This document shows, piece after piece, positions 12,561 to 25,038 of a stretch of 64,000 nt of DNA. The first letter of the stretch is position 1; every line of letters starts with the position of its first letter. The notes beneath the pieces are model-generated. The model made no database searches. It had not been told where the DNA came from and saw only the letters and a list, made by a program, of their open reading frames with translations. Source of the stretch: Promerops cafer (lineage: Eukaryota; Chordata; Aves; Passeriformes; Nectariniidae); contig VZSE01013530.1 of the NCBI GenBank assembly GCA_013398275.1, forward strand, positions 3,158,718 to 3,222,717, written 5' to 3'. A program made the translations under genes and the position numbers.

Positions 12561-13798
12561 CGAGGGGAGGAAAAAAATAGCTGGAGAGCCACCTTTCACA
12601 AAATAGAGACCTATTTCTGACTGAATTGTGCTCCACTAATATCAATTTACTGAAATAATAAACCCTTTCCCCCTGTGGAGAATACCTGGAGATAGAAACA
12701 GCTCATGAACAAACAGCTATCAGGACTGCAGGCTGTGCCATTCGCTGATTCACAGACTATAAACCTGGGAGTCTACTTTTCAGGAAATACATATATAAAG
12801 AAACAAGCAAAATTACTGCTTTTTAGAATTATAATAAAAAAAGGGAAAGCAATTGTGAGATGATGTAGGCTTGTCTCTGACTGTCTTTGAAAACCTGAGG
12901 TGAAAGAATGACAGGTCCCTAATGGGATGGGGTGTTCACACATGGTACAGGGACCACAGACTCCAGAAATCTCCTTCCAGCTCACTGGCCCTCCAGCTCG
13001 CCCTGGGCAAGCCACTGCAAACCTGCCTGCTTTGGCACTCATGGGACACCAGTCACCCTGCCCCGGGCTGAGTGCCCCCCTGGGCATCCTTCAGGGACAT
13101 CAGGGGATGACTGCCAACCACCTGAACACCACACCAGACCACTTGGGACTCCCACAGGCACCTGCAGCCCACCACCTGCAGACACACAGCCCTTGGAAGA
13201 TGCAGCAATTGTACATTAATCTTTTATCAATGTTATTTATAAACAGACCCTGCATGTAAAGTGTGACCAACACACAAACAGTGAACTGAGCATCCACAGT
13301 GAAACCTCCAGACATTTTGTTACAAACACAGCCTGCTAATGCACTTAAAAGATTTACAGGAACCAATTATCACCCTTTCTGCCACCCACCGACATCAATT
13401 ATTGCTCAAATTTAAGATGATGACAAAATGTTTCAGAAGCCACTTTAGAAGCTGCTGCCTCTCTGCAGCGATGCTTGGCTCTGACAGGGCTGTCCTAGAG
13501 CACTCCTGATGAAAGCCTCCTCACCCCATCAGCAGCAAAACTGGAGTATTGCTGGAAACTACTGCAATTACTGCCAGGAATTTATGGAAACAGCAAAACA
13601 GCAACTTGATGTAAAAACTGATTGCGCTAAAAATGTGGAGGGAAAATGTCTTAAGAGTCTCCCACTGATCTCCAACCCTGCTAATCTATACATTTATACA
13701 TCACATAGAAACAATTAATACATTTACACGTGGTATTGATTATCTGTATCTCTAAGCAGATAAATAACCTCAGCTCCAGAGGCTTGTGGTGTTTTACA

Positions 13799-14060
13799 GA
13801 GGGGAATGGCTTCAAACTGACAGAGGGCAGGGCGAGATTGGATATTAGGAAGAAATTCTTCCCTGTGAGGGTGGGGAGGCCCTGGCACAGACTGCCCAGA
13901 GCAGCTGTGGCTGCCCCATCCCTGGAAGTGTTCGAGGCCAGGTTGGATGGGGCTTGGAGCAACCCGGGCTAGTGGAAGCTGTCCCTGCCCATGGCAGGGG
14001 GCTTGGAATGGGATGAGCTTTAAGGTCCCTTCCAAACCAAACCATTCTACAATTCCATCC
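13799..14060 (+). mobile_element. CR1 LINE 3'-end fragment
   Basis: In plus orientation it runs from GGATATTAGGAAGAAATTCT through CCCTGTGAGGGTGGGGAGGC, CCCATCCCTGGAAGTGTTCG, GGCCAGGTTGGATGGGGCTT and TCCCTGCCCATGGCAGGGGG to AAGGTCCCTTCC and ATTCTACAATTCC at the end. This is a well-preserved avian CR1 tail of about 260 bases, 5'-truncated. The copy at 10.2 kb in the same intron is in the opposite orientation. Confidence 0.93.
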
Positions 14061-15484
14061 TGGGGTGGTCCTGCACAGTGGGACATGGACACACATTGGT
14101 GGGCCACAGCTGCTGGGAAACAGGCTCTGCCTGGGGAGTGCCAACTTGCTGCCTCAGGGTGAAAAAGGGGCTCCCAGAATCCCAAAATGACGCAGTGGGA
14201 TGGGAGCAGCCTCAGAGTGTGACACCCAAGACTGCCAGGGAGGGAAGCAGCCACTCTGTGAGGAGCAGCCCCTGCTCCACTGAGCACATCCTGCCCGGGG
14301 TACTCCACTGACTCCAGCTTATTTCACATCTACTTGACCAATCTCACCTCCACCAAGGGAGGTATCATCTCATTAGTACACAGACATATCTCAAGCATGC
14401 AGCGATGAACTCCCCCTGGAGCTTCAAAAGCAATCCATGTGACCTTTGCATGTTCCTGCCATAAAATACCAGGAACACCTCCAGCTCCCAAGATAGAAGC
14501 TGTGGTGGGCATATGTGAGCAGAATACACCATATGGATTAAGTCAAGGGAATACTTAGAAATTTCAACTCTGCCTTCAGCAAAATTGATTCCGACAACAA
14601 TTTTAGCAATTTCTTGAGGATTTTCTGTGTGTTTATGGAGTGTCGATCACTGCAAAAGGATCTTTCAGCCTTGGTCTTTGAAGTCTCTCTAGCTCCACTC
14701 TTACAATAGCTTTGGATTTAATGGAGATCACAAAATACAGCATAAAATGTTAATATAAAAATGTAGACTTATGGCATGGCTCCTGTCTAAAAGGACAGGC
14801 CTATGCTGCCTGGAGTGGCGTGGACATTAATCTGGCTCTGGGCTTCATTCACTCTTCTTCAGATCCGCTTTTTTTACAACCTCATATTGCAGCAGCAACA
14901 AATAAAACACTCAGGCATGCCTAAATACTGACTTCATCTCCAGCACACAAAGGTTCTTTAAACAGCACATTTCCATCCAGTACAGCAACAGCTACTGAGG
15001 CATCTTACAGGGGTTTTAAAACTATTTAAAGCTGTTTTATGTTTAAAACTTTTCCTTTTCATGTAGAACCTTTGCTTTCTGGAGCAATTCCACTTAATTG
15101 GGAGAGGAGTCAGCAGGCAGAATGCAGAGAGCTGGAGCTATCTGGAGGTTTATCTGATCTTGGTGATAAAATTCCATACCTGGGGTGACCTAAAAAGGAC
15201 TGGAAAAGGCATGTGCTGTGTGCTACGCAGACCCACGAAAGGCAAGCGGGATGATCTCATAGGTGTTTTCCAGCTCTCCTCCCTGCACATCCTCAGGAGC
15301 CAGTCAGAGATCAGGATCCTTCTTTGTCATTAAATATTTTGGGAATGACATATTGTGCCCCTGGACAGCCCAGTGACAACAGTTCAGCCAAACACCCATG
15401 AGGAATTTAAACTTCTGCCTACCTCCTAAATTAATGCTGGGAGGTAACTCCTGACTCCTCTGAATGGGAGGAGAGGCTGCCATT

Positions 15485-15600
15485 CTCTAGTTAAGTCATG
15501 TTAATGATCTTGGAGATTAGCAAAGCAGGTTTGGAAATCTCAGCGAGTCATTAACGGTGTCATTAATGTCAAGGGCTTCCGGGAGAAAACGCTATTTATG
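15485..15600. promoter_or_regulatory. Possible regulatory block with repeated ATTAA/TTAAT cores
   Basis: Within about 115 bases are GTTAATGATC, GAGATTAGC, GTCATTAACGG and GTCATTAATGTC. The pair of GTCATTAA motifs about 14 bases apart is the notable part. Function is inferred from motif clustering only. Confidence 0.25.
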
Positions 15601-18025
15601 GACTGCCTTTGGACCAACCCAGGCAGCAGCAATCCTGTGCCTTGCATGGTGAAGGGCACCCAAATCCCATCCTGGCTTTTCCCATCTGGGAAGCAGAGGG
15701 AGCAAAGCCCCTGCTCTGGCCCAGCCTAGGAGCTGAGCAGCAACAGATCTGCTACAACAGCTTTCCTCCACGAGCAGCCAAACCCCATCACTCCACGGGC
15801 AGGAAGATGCATCCCCTCAAAGAAGGCCGATGACCTCCAGCCTGCACGGCGGGCACGGCTGCCATGGGTGATGTGACCGTGGTCCTGCAGCCAGGAGCAC
15901 CAGCTCCCATCCTGCTTCCCACCTGCCAAACCCCCAGCTCCCCGCAGCATCAGGGATGGGGTATTAATCAAAGCCACATCTTTTCCTTTCCAAGTCACAG
16001 GAAAAAATGTACTAGCCCTCGCACTGCTAGAGAAGTTGGGAGGACTGGGGGAAGGGGGCAAGATATCAGAGTCTATTGGGCTGAAGCTGTATCCACAGTA
16101 TCACATGCCAAACACTGGGTTTCAAAGCTACTCTCTCCCCAGCATATTTAAAGCTCAGCCAGTAAGGACAGTGCTCCCTCAGTGACAGGAATGGGCTGGA
16201 GAAGCAGGTGATGGGCAGTGATGTTCTCTCCACTACCACCGCTGAGATCACCTCAGTCCTTGTCACCATCTAGAGCTGGTGATGGCAGGAAGGCTCAAGG
16301 GCTTCCTCAGATTCTATGGTTTCATCCAGCCCAGCCCTGGACAAACAGCTCCTAAGGACACTCCTTGGAAAAGGTGACTGGCTGATAAATTATGAGACAG
16401 AAGGAAAAAAATGCAGCTTGCTCAGAATGGCCGAGGGTCAGCAGCAAAGCACTGCCTGTGTCCTGACTTGGGATTCCCCGGGATGCTGAGGTGCCAGCCC
16501 ACCCACATGCCTGCATGGAGTAGGGATATGGCAGGGATGAAGCTCAACCTCCCCTCCTAAACTCAACTCACTCCCAAGGCAGTGCTGCTGGAGAAGCCGC
16601 CACTCCACCCCAGCACTCGCGGGTTTGGCACATGCCAGCCCAAAGGTGACATGGGGACAGCCAGCAGCCAGCTCCTGTCTGTCGAGTTACCTCAACCTTC
16701 CATCACCACAGAAGCGCCACATCTGGACACTGCACTTGAAACCTAATACTTTGAAGAAATAATAAAGCAAGGCAAATTTAATCCAACTGAGCCGGAGAAG
16801 CCAAATCTCTGCCCACTTCATTTCTAGAGACTTACGAAATACACACAAGAGAAAGTGGAAACAGAGACAATGCTTCTCTGGAGCCCAGAGACACTTCTGA
16901 TGGCCATGCAGCTGTGGAGATGGCAAGGGAAATGTGGCAGGGGATACAGTGAAGGCACAGTGAGGTCAGAATGATGCCCAGTGTGGTAGAAGGTGGTTTC
17001 TTGATGCAGCAGCAGCAGCAGCCATGCAGGGATAGGAAGGGTGGATCCTCTGCAAGGTACCTGAGCAGGACTGAGGCACTTGGCTTTATCCAGCAGCACC
17101 TTCTGCTCTGCCCAAGGACTTCACTGTAGCTGCCAGTGCCTCAAAACCTGCATGTGCCAATGACAGAGCTGAGGCTGCTATACAGGACTAGCTAATGAGG
17201 GCAAAACTGACCAAGCCCCACAATGCTGAGATTATGGGAAATCCAATATACAGGATACCTATACCAGATAATCAGACAAACTGTGAAAGCAGCTTCTACA
17301 ACTTTCTCAAGGTCATGGTAACAAAATTTCATTGTAAATCGTGAGTACACCAGAAGGACAGATCTTCCAAAACCAAGATCAGTCAATGTCACGGCCAATT
17401 TCTGAGCTCGCTTGTGCTCCATGCAAGCTCATCTTCCTGACCTCATCCTGAATCCTGCTGCAGCCCTCAACCAGCTGCCTGTGAGAGCCAGCACAACCCT
17501 CCTGCTCTGCAGTGCACTATCCCATCTGCTCAAGCACCAGGTAAAATCCTTTTTCCCCCTCTTGAAAGGCCTTTGCCACCAGGACTAACCCTTCATGCAG
17601 GCTTGAGCCTTCACTGATCTCACAAGGTGAATGCTTTATTGAGGTCTTACTCTTACCTGCAGAGCAGCAGCCACACCACAGCAATCCTTCCCTAACAAGG
17701 ACTGGAAAATCCCTCCACAGTCTGGCAGGACTACAGACCCATGGGTCTGTGCCAACAAATTTGCCCAGCAGACCATGCTAAGTACTAGTGCCAATGGTCA
17801 AATTCCAAGCTCAGGTACTTGCACTCGACCAAAACCCACTAAAGGATTTGAAGAATGTGCAATGATATAACAGCAGTGATGCAGGCAATGTTATGCTGTG
17901 ATACCTAGAGATGCCTGGAACATTTTTTCTTCAAGGCCTTTAGTTCCACATGCTTACTCAAAAAGCCTGAGTGACCACTGTGGGACACCCAGGCCAGAAA
18001 GAAAAAAAAAACCAGCAATACTCAC

Positions 18026-18195
18026 CCATCTCCTTGAGCTCCATGTTAACAAGTTCCAACCAGCAGGCATCGAGCTCGTCCAGGTCATAGCGGCTCATTC
18101 CTTGCAAGTAAGTCCTTGTAGCTTCTGAAATCTCAGAGGCAGGCAGGCTGCTCGGTGAAACCTGGGAAAGCGAGTTCTCCAGCTGGGGGATGATC
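18026..18195 (-). CDS. JADE2: JADE2 coding exon 4 (residues 101-158, EPL1-like segment)
   Basis: The first G completes Arg101. The exon then encodes 56 residues, starting IIPQLENSLS and ending SRYDLDELDACWLELVNMEL and KEM, plus G, the first base of Glu158. Residues 136-157 match the Enhancer-of-Polycomb-like motif shared by JADE and BRPF proteins, the part that docks on HBO1/KAT7 (known for the family; the contact here is inferred). The Ser/Pro-rich stretch before it (about 108-131) diverges from mammals and is probably a linker. The acceptor CTTCTTTTCTTCCAG ends at 18196 and the donor GTGAGT starts at 18025. The phase-1 G joins AA of exon 5 to make Glu, so the protein reads EMEKPELDE across the junction, as expected for JADE2. 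Confidence 0.95.
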
Positions 18196-19727
18196 CTGGA
18201 AGAAAAGAAGGGGAGGCTGAGAAAGAGCTACAACCCAGAAAAATATTCTGTTTCTTGCCATGGAGGGTGAGACTACACTGGGTACCCAACTCTGTGAAGG
18301 AAAGCAAAGCCACTGCACCTGAAGTCAGCCCATGGGCTGGCACTGACAGACAGCTTCAGCAGAGCAACTACAGCAAGACTGTTTCCATTCATTCATCTAC
18401 AGAAATCAATTCTACATGAGAAAAATGAGATGCAATGGAGACGATGATCCAAGTACTGACAGCAAGCCCCCCAGGCATTAACTCCTCCATGAACACCTCC
18501 AGTGTGCTGTACACTGCACTGCCACATCCACACTGTCCTGGGCAGCACTTTGGCACGCCTGGCACTGGAGAACATCCCATGGTGGCCTGTGAGATTTGTT
18601 CTGAGTGCTTTTTAATCACAACCACAGGGATGGGGAGAGGAGACACCTCATCTGCTGCAAACTCCCTGCACAGAGAGCGACCAGGCACTGGCTGTCAGCT
18701 CTTCTGCCTTTCCTTGGCAGCTCTGCAGCAATATGCATGATACTTGCCATGCACATGTCAACAGTGTCATGCCTAATGACAGAGGACAAGCTGGAAATGA
18801 GGAGCAGCCTGTGGTGCCAGCTGACAGATCTCGGCGAAGTTGGGAACTGGAGCTTGCTGCAGTATTTGCACAGCTCACATTTCCTCCCCTGAAATCCACC
18901 TCCTGGCACAGATATCAAGCCAGAAAGATGCTGCAAAGAAACAGCAACCAAACATCAACTCACTGCAGCACGTCAGCCCTTCCAAAGAGCTTCTCCCCAT
19001 GCAAAGCTGGAGGACCCAGCCCTGCTCTTGCACCAGGGCCAGTTGGGAAGGACACTGATCCCTGGAAGACTTTCATCTGCCTTCTGTTCTGCTATGTAAG
19101 CTAATGTCAGAGCATCGAGTGCCTTGTGCTCTGTGATGTGTCTGGGCAAAGCCATGGTGTCCATCACATAACCAGATGAATTGTGGTACCAGATGCTCCA
19201 AGGTCTGTATGTGCCAAGGAGAGACACTTGAGCCCAGCTATCCTTGGGAATGAGACCCTACCTGGCTGACCCAAGGTCCAAAAGGAAATCTGTGGCAGGG
19301 CAGGAAAATGAACCTGGAGTTTCTACAGACCCAGACGCAGTTTAATTGCTGTCCTCTGTGGTCACAAACACTGGAGGTACTTCCAGAGCCACCAGCAGAA
19401 GCAACAATTTATGGCTCAGAGAGGGAAACATCAAGAAATTGGTTCTTATTATCGCTTTTGCTTTACTCTCCCCACCAGTAAATTGAAAATAAAGATGTGA
19501 CCCAATGTCCTGAGTACATCTCCAAATTTAAGTTAAAGGACTAAAAAGAGCCACATGGAAGGACAGCTTTCAGTCCCCACATTTTAAAACAATCTCACTG
19601 TAATCTAGGAGAGGACTTGGGGATTCACTGATGTCTCTAATGCAGACAGCAGTAATTAACACTGAAACAAAGCATGTTCCAGCTACAGCTTCAGGATTGG
19701 CATCTAATGAGCTCCCAAACCCCTAAA

Positions 19728-20075
19728 ATCAGAGAACCACAGAATAGATGGGTTTGGAGGGAACTTCAAAGATCATTCAGTTCCAACCCTCCCTGCCATG
19801 GGCACAGACAACTTCCACTAGCCCAGGTTGCTCCAAGCCCCATCCAGCCTGGCCTTGGACGCTTCCAGGGATGGAGCAGTCAACAGCTTCTCTGGGCAGC
19901 CTGTGCTAGGGCCTCACCACTCTCACAGGGAAGACTTTCTTCTCAATATCTAATCTAAATCTGTCCTCTGTCAGTTCAAAGCTATTCCCCTCTGTTTAGC
20001 CACTACATACCCCTCTAAAAAGCCCCCATCCGGCCTTTCGTGTAGCCCCTTTAGCCACTGGAAGATGCTATTAAC
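19728..20075 (-). mobile_element. CR1 LINE 3' fragment, about 350 bases
   Basis: On the minus strand the CR1 order is clear: a distal part with TAGCATCTTCCAGTGGCTAA, the ATATTGAGAAGAAAGTCTTC segment, CTGTGAGAGTGGTGAGGCCC, CCATCCCTGGAAGCGTCCAA, GGCTTGGAGCAACCTGGGCT, the CCATGGCAGGGAGG box, and a CTATTCTGTGGTTCTCTGAT tail. It is longer at the 5' side than the other copies in this window. Boundaries approximate. Confidence 0.92.
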
Positions 20076-23000
20076 AAAAAAATAAAGCAGGAGCTGCTTT
20101 ATTGCAGGAGTGCAATGTGCATTGGGTCACGTCAGACTGAACCTCTCCTTCCCATGAGCCCAAGTCCAGGTCATCCCTGCACAGAAACAGAACCTTGGTG
20201 TGGGAGCAGCCAGGCTGGGCAGAGCCTTGTTACAGGAGAGAAAAAACCAGCCCTCCACCTGCAATGAACGCTTCAGCTGGGAAGAGCTGCCTGAGCAGGC
20301 ACGAGGTCGGGGCCATAAGCCTTCATTAAGCCGAGTTACACAAGCTGCTCACCCAAAAGCCCCTGCAACAGGTGATGCTCTGATACCGAGCCAGCCACGG
20401 ATGCCCGGGATGGCAGGAGGAAAGAGCTGCTATTTTTACCCTGGCATAAAATTGCAAAGATTAATGCTCTGTGTACATATCAAAGGAGTATCCTGAATAG
20501 GTCATTTACTGTATTGACAGCCCTGAAATGCACTCGGTGTGATAAGGATGCTGATGGACTGCAGCAATCCCCTGGCGTTATCTCACACACTGCATTCAAT
20601 ACTGCCCACCAAGAGTGGTGTGTGGGCCACAGCACCTGCCTGAGCCTGGGCAGGTCCACTCCCACCTGGGCACACAGCCCCCACCTCCTTTCTGCAGATC
20701 TCTTACGGAGAAGTTTTGCTGAACCTGATGCTCCGAGACAGGAGACAAGTGACGTACCTGCCTCCCCAGCACTCCCAAGCCCCCCAAAACCTGGATTCAT
20801 GTTTAGACTCCCAGGTCCTGGCTTTGCACAGTCCCTGGTGATGCAGTGATCACAGGGAGCTCGGGGGCTCACTGATGATAACAGCTCCACCAGCGCTCAA
20901 CATCCAGCTTTTCTGACACTGTAATTAAATGCAGTTTGCTTTGGTTTAATGGGAACTGGCACTTAGACAGTGACATTTTGCCTCTCACCGTGTCACTGAT
21001 GATGAAGATACAAACACCTAACAAGCTCACCAGCACTCTGTGAAAAGGTTTTAAAAGGTTTGAAACAGTGATGGCAGGTGCCTCTCCCTGTCTGGGAACA
21101 CAGGGATCAGGGAGGGATGATCAGGTGCTGCAGCACTCAGCAGCCACTTTCCTACAAGGAATAAGTATTCATATTAAAAGTATCTTCTTAAGAGGATCAC
21201 TAAACTTTACTTTTGAAGTTTCCTCCCCATAACCCCATGCTGATCTGGCAGCATGGGCTGGGATCCCCTGGATTTAATTCAGGCTTGGGGATGCTGGGAC
21301 ATGTTCGTGCCATTTTCTCACCATTTCAAATATCAGCAAACAGAGAAGGTCAGAAATGAAGAAACTGAAATAGCTGCTAAATTATTTTTTATGCGGTGAG
21401 AAGCTTGTATAACCCTATGAAGACCTGCTGGAAGCCAGGTCCAGATCAACTCCCTGACTCATCTGCAGAACTCAGTTAAACAAAAGGGTTTTATGGCTTG
21501 CAAACAATTCAGCAAACCCTAAGAGAAGCTGTGCCCATTCCCATGAACATTCCTCCCACCCCGAGGGGAGCTGGAGGCTGCCAGATGCTGAGGATCACAT
21601 CGGGCATCCCAAGCCTCCGGGAAGACCAAGCAGGATGCAATGCCCAGAGGTGCACAGCCTCCCACTGATTTCTGGATTTGCTCTGGCTTGGATAAAATCA
21701 CGCTCCTAAAAAGCAGCCCACTCCTTCCTGACACATGCTAACACACCTGCAAAGGGCTTCTTGGTGTTGAGATAAAAAGATCAGTGACTGCAGTGACAGT
21801 GCCTTAGGCTAGGAGGAACTCTGGAAGGAAGAGATCCTGCAGTTTAAGACGAGAGCAATCCTTTGGGAAAGACCATGCCCTGCCTCACAGCAATACAGAA
21901 CACAGACCAAGCTCAGCACCCTTCCTCACCTCCAGCAGCTTCAAGAGACTGGAGCCCAAAAAGTTGCAAGCTTTGTGCTGTCCAAACACTGCAGTGGAGA
22001 CATAGCAAGAAAAAGGGAACAAAGCACAGAGGCTGCCCTCACCAGTGTCTGTCCTTCTCCTGCTGGGCTCCAAGAGCTGGGGATGTCATCGGGGCTCCCC
22101 TTTAGTTCAGGGGCAAGTCTCAATCCACTGGGAAACCATGTTTCCAAATAGCTGCTCGGTGGACAAAGAAATACCCAGGCTGGGTGATGAGGAGTCTGCA
22201 CACGAGCCACCAACCCACCCAAATTCCCTGAATCACAGAGGCAAAGCCTCCACCAAGAGCCAGACCATTCACAGAAGCTCGATTACACAGGAGGAGCGTT
22301 TACTCCTTTATTTATGCAGCCAGCCAGAAACACAGCATTTTTTAAAAATCCCGTATCAATCAAAGGCTCATATGTCCGAAGGGCTGAAAATTGGGATCAG
22401 CCTGAAAATCACAACAAACCTGAGGCCATTAGTCTGAAAGTGGGTCTCAAGGGCACTTGAGGAAAAGGAGTAAGTGGACCCCAACACTCTTGAGGATCAC
22501 ATCTATCCCTGGAGAAGATTACACAGTAATAAAATATGCTCAGCAAATTCCCATGGTTAATCATGTCTGTAAACTGAATGCTTCACTTGGCTGAAGGGAG
22601 AAGGCATTTTTTTCTATATGCTCTCTTTTAATATAACAGATAGATATAATTAATCCTGCATAGTGTTTCTCATCTAAAAATGCTTAGTTTTATTACAACG
22701 AAGGCTTTAGTCAGTCATCTTTTCTTCACCTCCATTCCAGTCTAAATTAGTCTTGTCTGATGTCCATATATAAGTCAGCTTAGGAAAGTCAGTGGAAAGA
22801 CAGCTCTGCCAGCAACCTTCAGTGGATGCTGATACTGCTCCTACCGCCAGCTCTGCTTGTGGGGGAATTCTCCTGTGGCACACAACAGCTTTAAAAGGGC
22901 AATTTAAAGGGATGATTTTCACTTTCTGTTTATTAAAAGAGTATCTAGCAGGCCATTTGAAACAGATGCCCCATTTTCTTATGAACTTAAGCTAACAGAT

Positions 23001-24527
23001 TTTATAGATGCTATTGTCTCCCAACAGCAGAGCAGAATTTAAGAACTTAAGTTAGAAAAAGTGCCTGGGGGGATAAGGGTGAAGGATAGTGGTGGATGGT
23101 CACAATAATGAGCCACAAGCCACACAGAAGGGTTTGTGACCCTCAGCATACCCACACCCAGATTTACTGACCACGTTACTCCTACTTCTTGTATTTTTAT
23201 GGCTTCTACTAAAGGCTATAAAACCATGAGCCAAAAACTGTACTCCCAAAGCTGGGTTCAAAGATGAAAGGGAACACCAAGAAGATAATATATGTTTAGG
23301 TTTTAAATTAACTGGCCTGATGTTCAGACCTGCAAGCAAGCTGGCCTGACCAGCTGGATGAGCCTAAAAGTGTCTTCAGGATCCAGGTCTTGGTGCTAAC
23401 AGGTACCTGTGCACTTCACCCCTCCCCTCCTTGGCTGAAGATACTCAGGTAACATCTGGAGCACCCTGGTCACCAGCACAGAGAGTTCAGAGCCCTATGG
23501 GCACCCTGCTGTCACCCCTGGCATACGCCACCTGACACCAGAGCCCCTGGACCCTGCAGGAGGGACCACAGGTACCCAGAGTCTGTCAACACATCCTCCT
23601 GTGGATGGAGAAGAGAGGGCTGGAGGCAGCTGGTCCCAGAGAGGGAGGAGAGAGGTGACACAGTATATCTGAACAGGCCACTGTCACCAAACCCTTTTAT
23701 TTTAAAACAAACAAGAACCTGAGTAGAATGAGATGGCACCGCTGGGACCACTTTGTGCAGAAAATAAACGATCTGCAGTATTTCCTTATTGGCTGCTGGA
23801 GCCAAAACCCCCTCAAGATTTGGCAACAGCCTCTGAAAATCCATGAAAATTCATCATACATACATCAACAGAGCAGCCACGGGAAGGGGAACCTCTGGGT
23901 CTGGGAAGGGGAACCTGTGATGGCTGATGGCCTGGTCTGCCACCCATTTTGCACCATTTGTAGGCTATCTTCATGGCAGGGGCTGTAACAAGCACATTCC
24001 TAGCAAAAAAGGTTGACGGAGGGAACTTAACATAACCCTTCCCATGTACATCCAGTACATGCAGCTTAGTGCCACTGTGCAGTTTGTCCCCACTGCCAAT
24101 GATGGGCACCGTGGGTGGCTGGGCTGGCACTGCTCTTTGCTATAACCTAAACCTTCCTTTAAGTGCTTGTCCCAAAAACCTGCACAGGCAGTTACATGCA
24201 TAGTCCAGCCATGAAGCTCCATTTGGCTTTTGCTGCTGTACTGAGAGAACAAAGCAGCTGAATTTGGCCCCAGGAGGATCTGCCAAGCTCCTGTAACAGC
24301 AGCAGCTGTGCCCAAAACGCAGCCCCTGCCTGCACAGACATCGGTGGCTAAAGCTCAGCTCTGTGAAGATCCCTTTGTGTTACCCAAGTGGCACTGAGGA
24401 TGTTCAGGAAGGGGTTAATGCTGCTTGCAGCAGCGTCCTGCCCTCCGGGTACCAGCAGCCAGTGAGTGCAGCTCCAGGTGACGTAATGCCTGGGTGGCTG
24501 TGCAGGCTGCACTCCCCAGCCCTCCTG

Positions 24528-24600
24528 CGCTGGGGATGCGCTGGGGATGCGTCAGGGAGCGCAGGATGCGTCAGGGACCCGGCGTGTCTCAGGGACCCTG
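24528..24600. repeat. Short imperfect GGGATGCG / GATGCGTCAGGGA repeats
   Basis: Two copies of CGCTGGGGATG are followed by two copies of GATGCGTCAGGGA and a further TCAGGGACC. It is a small CpG-bearing imperfect tandem tract about 200 bases left of the large minisatellite, and may reflect general repeat instability here. Confidence 0.65.
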
Positions 24601-24798
24601 CTGTCCTCTGCCAGGCAGGGACCAGCCCAGGACAGGGTGGCACAGCTACGCCCACTGTCCCTTGTCCCTTTAGCTGCCGCTGTCGTCTCTCCCAGCTGAA
24701 TACTGACACTCGGCGCTATCCCGTGAATATCAGAAATTGTCATTATCAGCTTTTAAAACATCCCCAGCCACCGGGAGCATCTGATCTGTGAGCAGCAC

Positions 24799-25038
24799 GG
24801 CACAGCTCTGCAGGGCACAGCTCTGCAGGGCACAGCTCCGCAGGGCACAGCTCCACAGGGCACAGCTCCGCAGGGCACAGCTCTGCAGGGCACAGCTCCG
24901 CAGGGCACAGCTCTGCAGGGCACAGCTCCGCAGGGCACAGCTCCACAGGGCACAGCTCCGCAGGGCACAGCTCTGCAGGGCACAGCTCCACAGAGCACAG
25001 CTCTGCAGGGCACAGCTCTGCAGGGCACAGCTCCGCAG
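24799..25038. repeat. 15-bp minisatellite, 16 tandem copies
   Basis: Sixteen contiguous 15-base units of GGCACAGCTCYRCAG with no length variation. Only one dinucleotide varies systematically: TG in 7 units, CG in 6, CA in 3. A single unit (24994-25008) has an additional G to A change at its first base. A degenerate part-unit follows at 25039. Because 15 is a multiple of three, the array is open in several frames and gives spurious pentapeptide-repeat ORFs on both strands. Confidence 0.98.

Larger units (their letters stand above)
8443..18025 (-). other. JADE2: JADE2 intron 4
   Basis: A 9583-base intron, GT at 18025-18024 and AG at 8444-8443, phase 1. It holds two CR1 fragments (about 10.2 and 13.8 kb) and TAAT-rich blocks near 11.2, 12.46 and 15.5 kb that look like candidate regulatory elements. 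No additional exon is supported. Confidence 0.85.

Noticed and set aside
16295..16375. Possible further CR1 remnant (GATTCTATGGTTTCATCCAG, CAGCCCTGGACAAACAGC)
   Set aside because: The similarity is too short and diverged to support without an alignment.
20415..21015. Possible enhancer with GTGATAAGG and GTTATCTC near 20.54-20.58 kb and TGTAATTAAATG near 20.92 kb
   Set aside because: Two GATA cores and a homeodomain core in 500 bases are not clearly above background.
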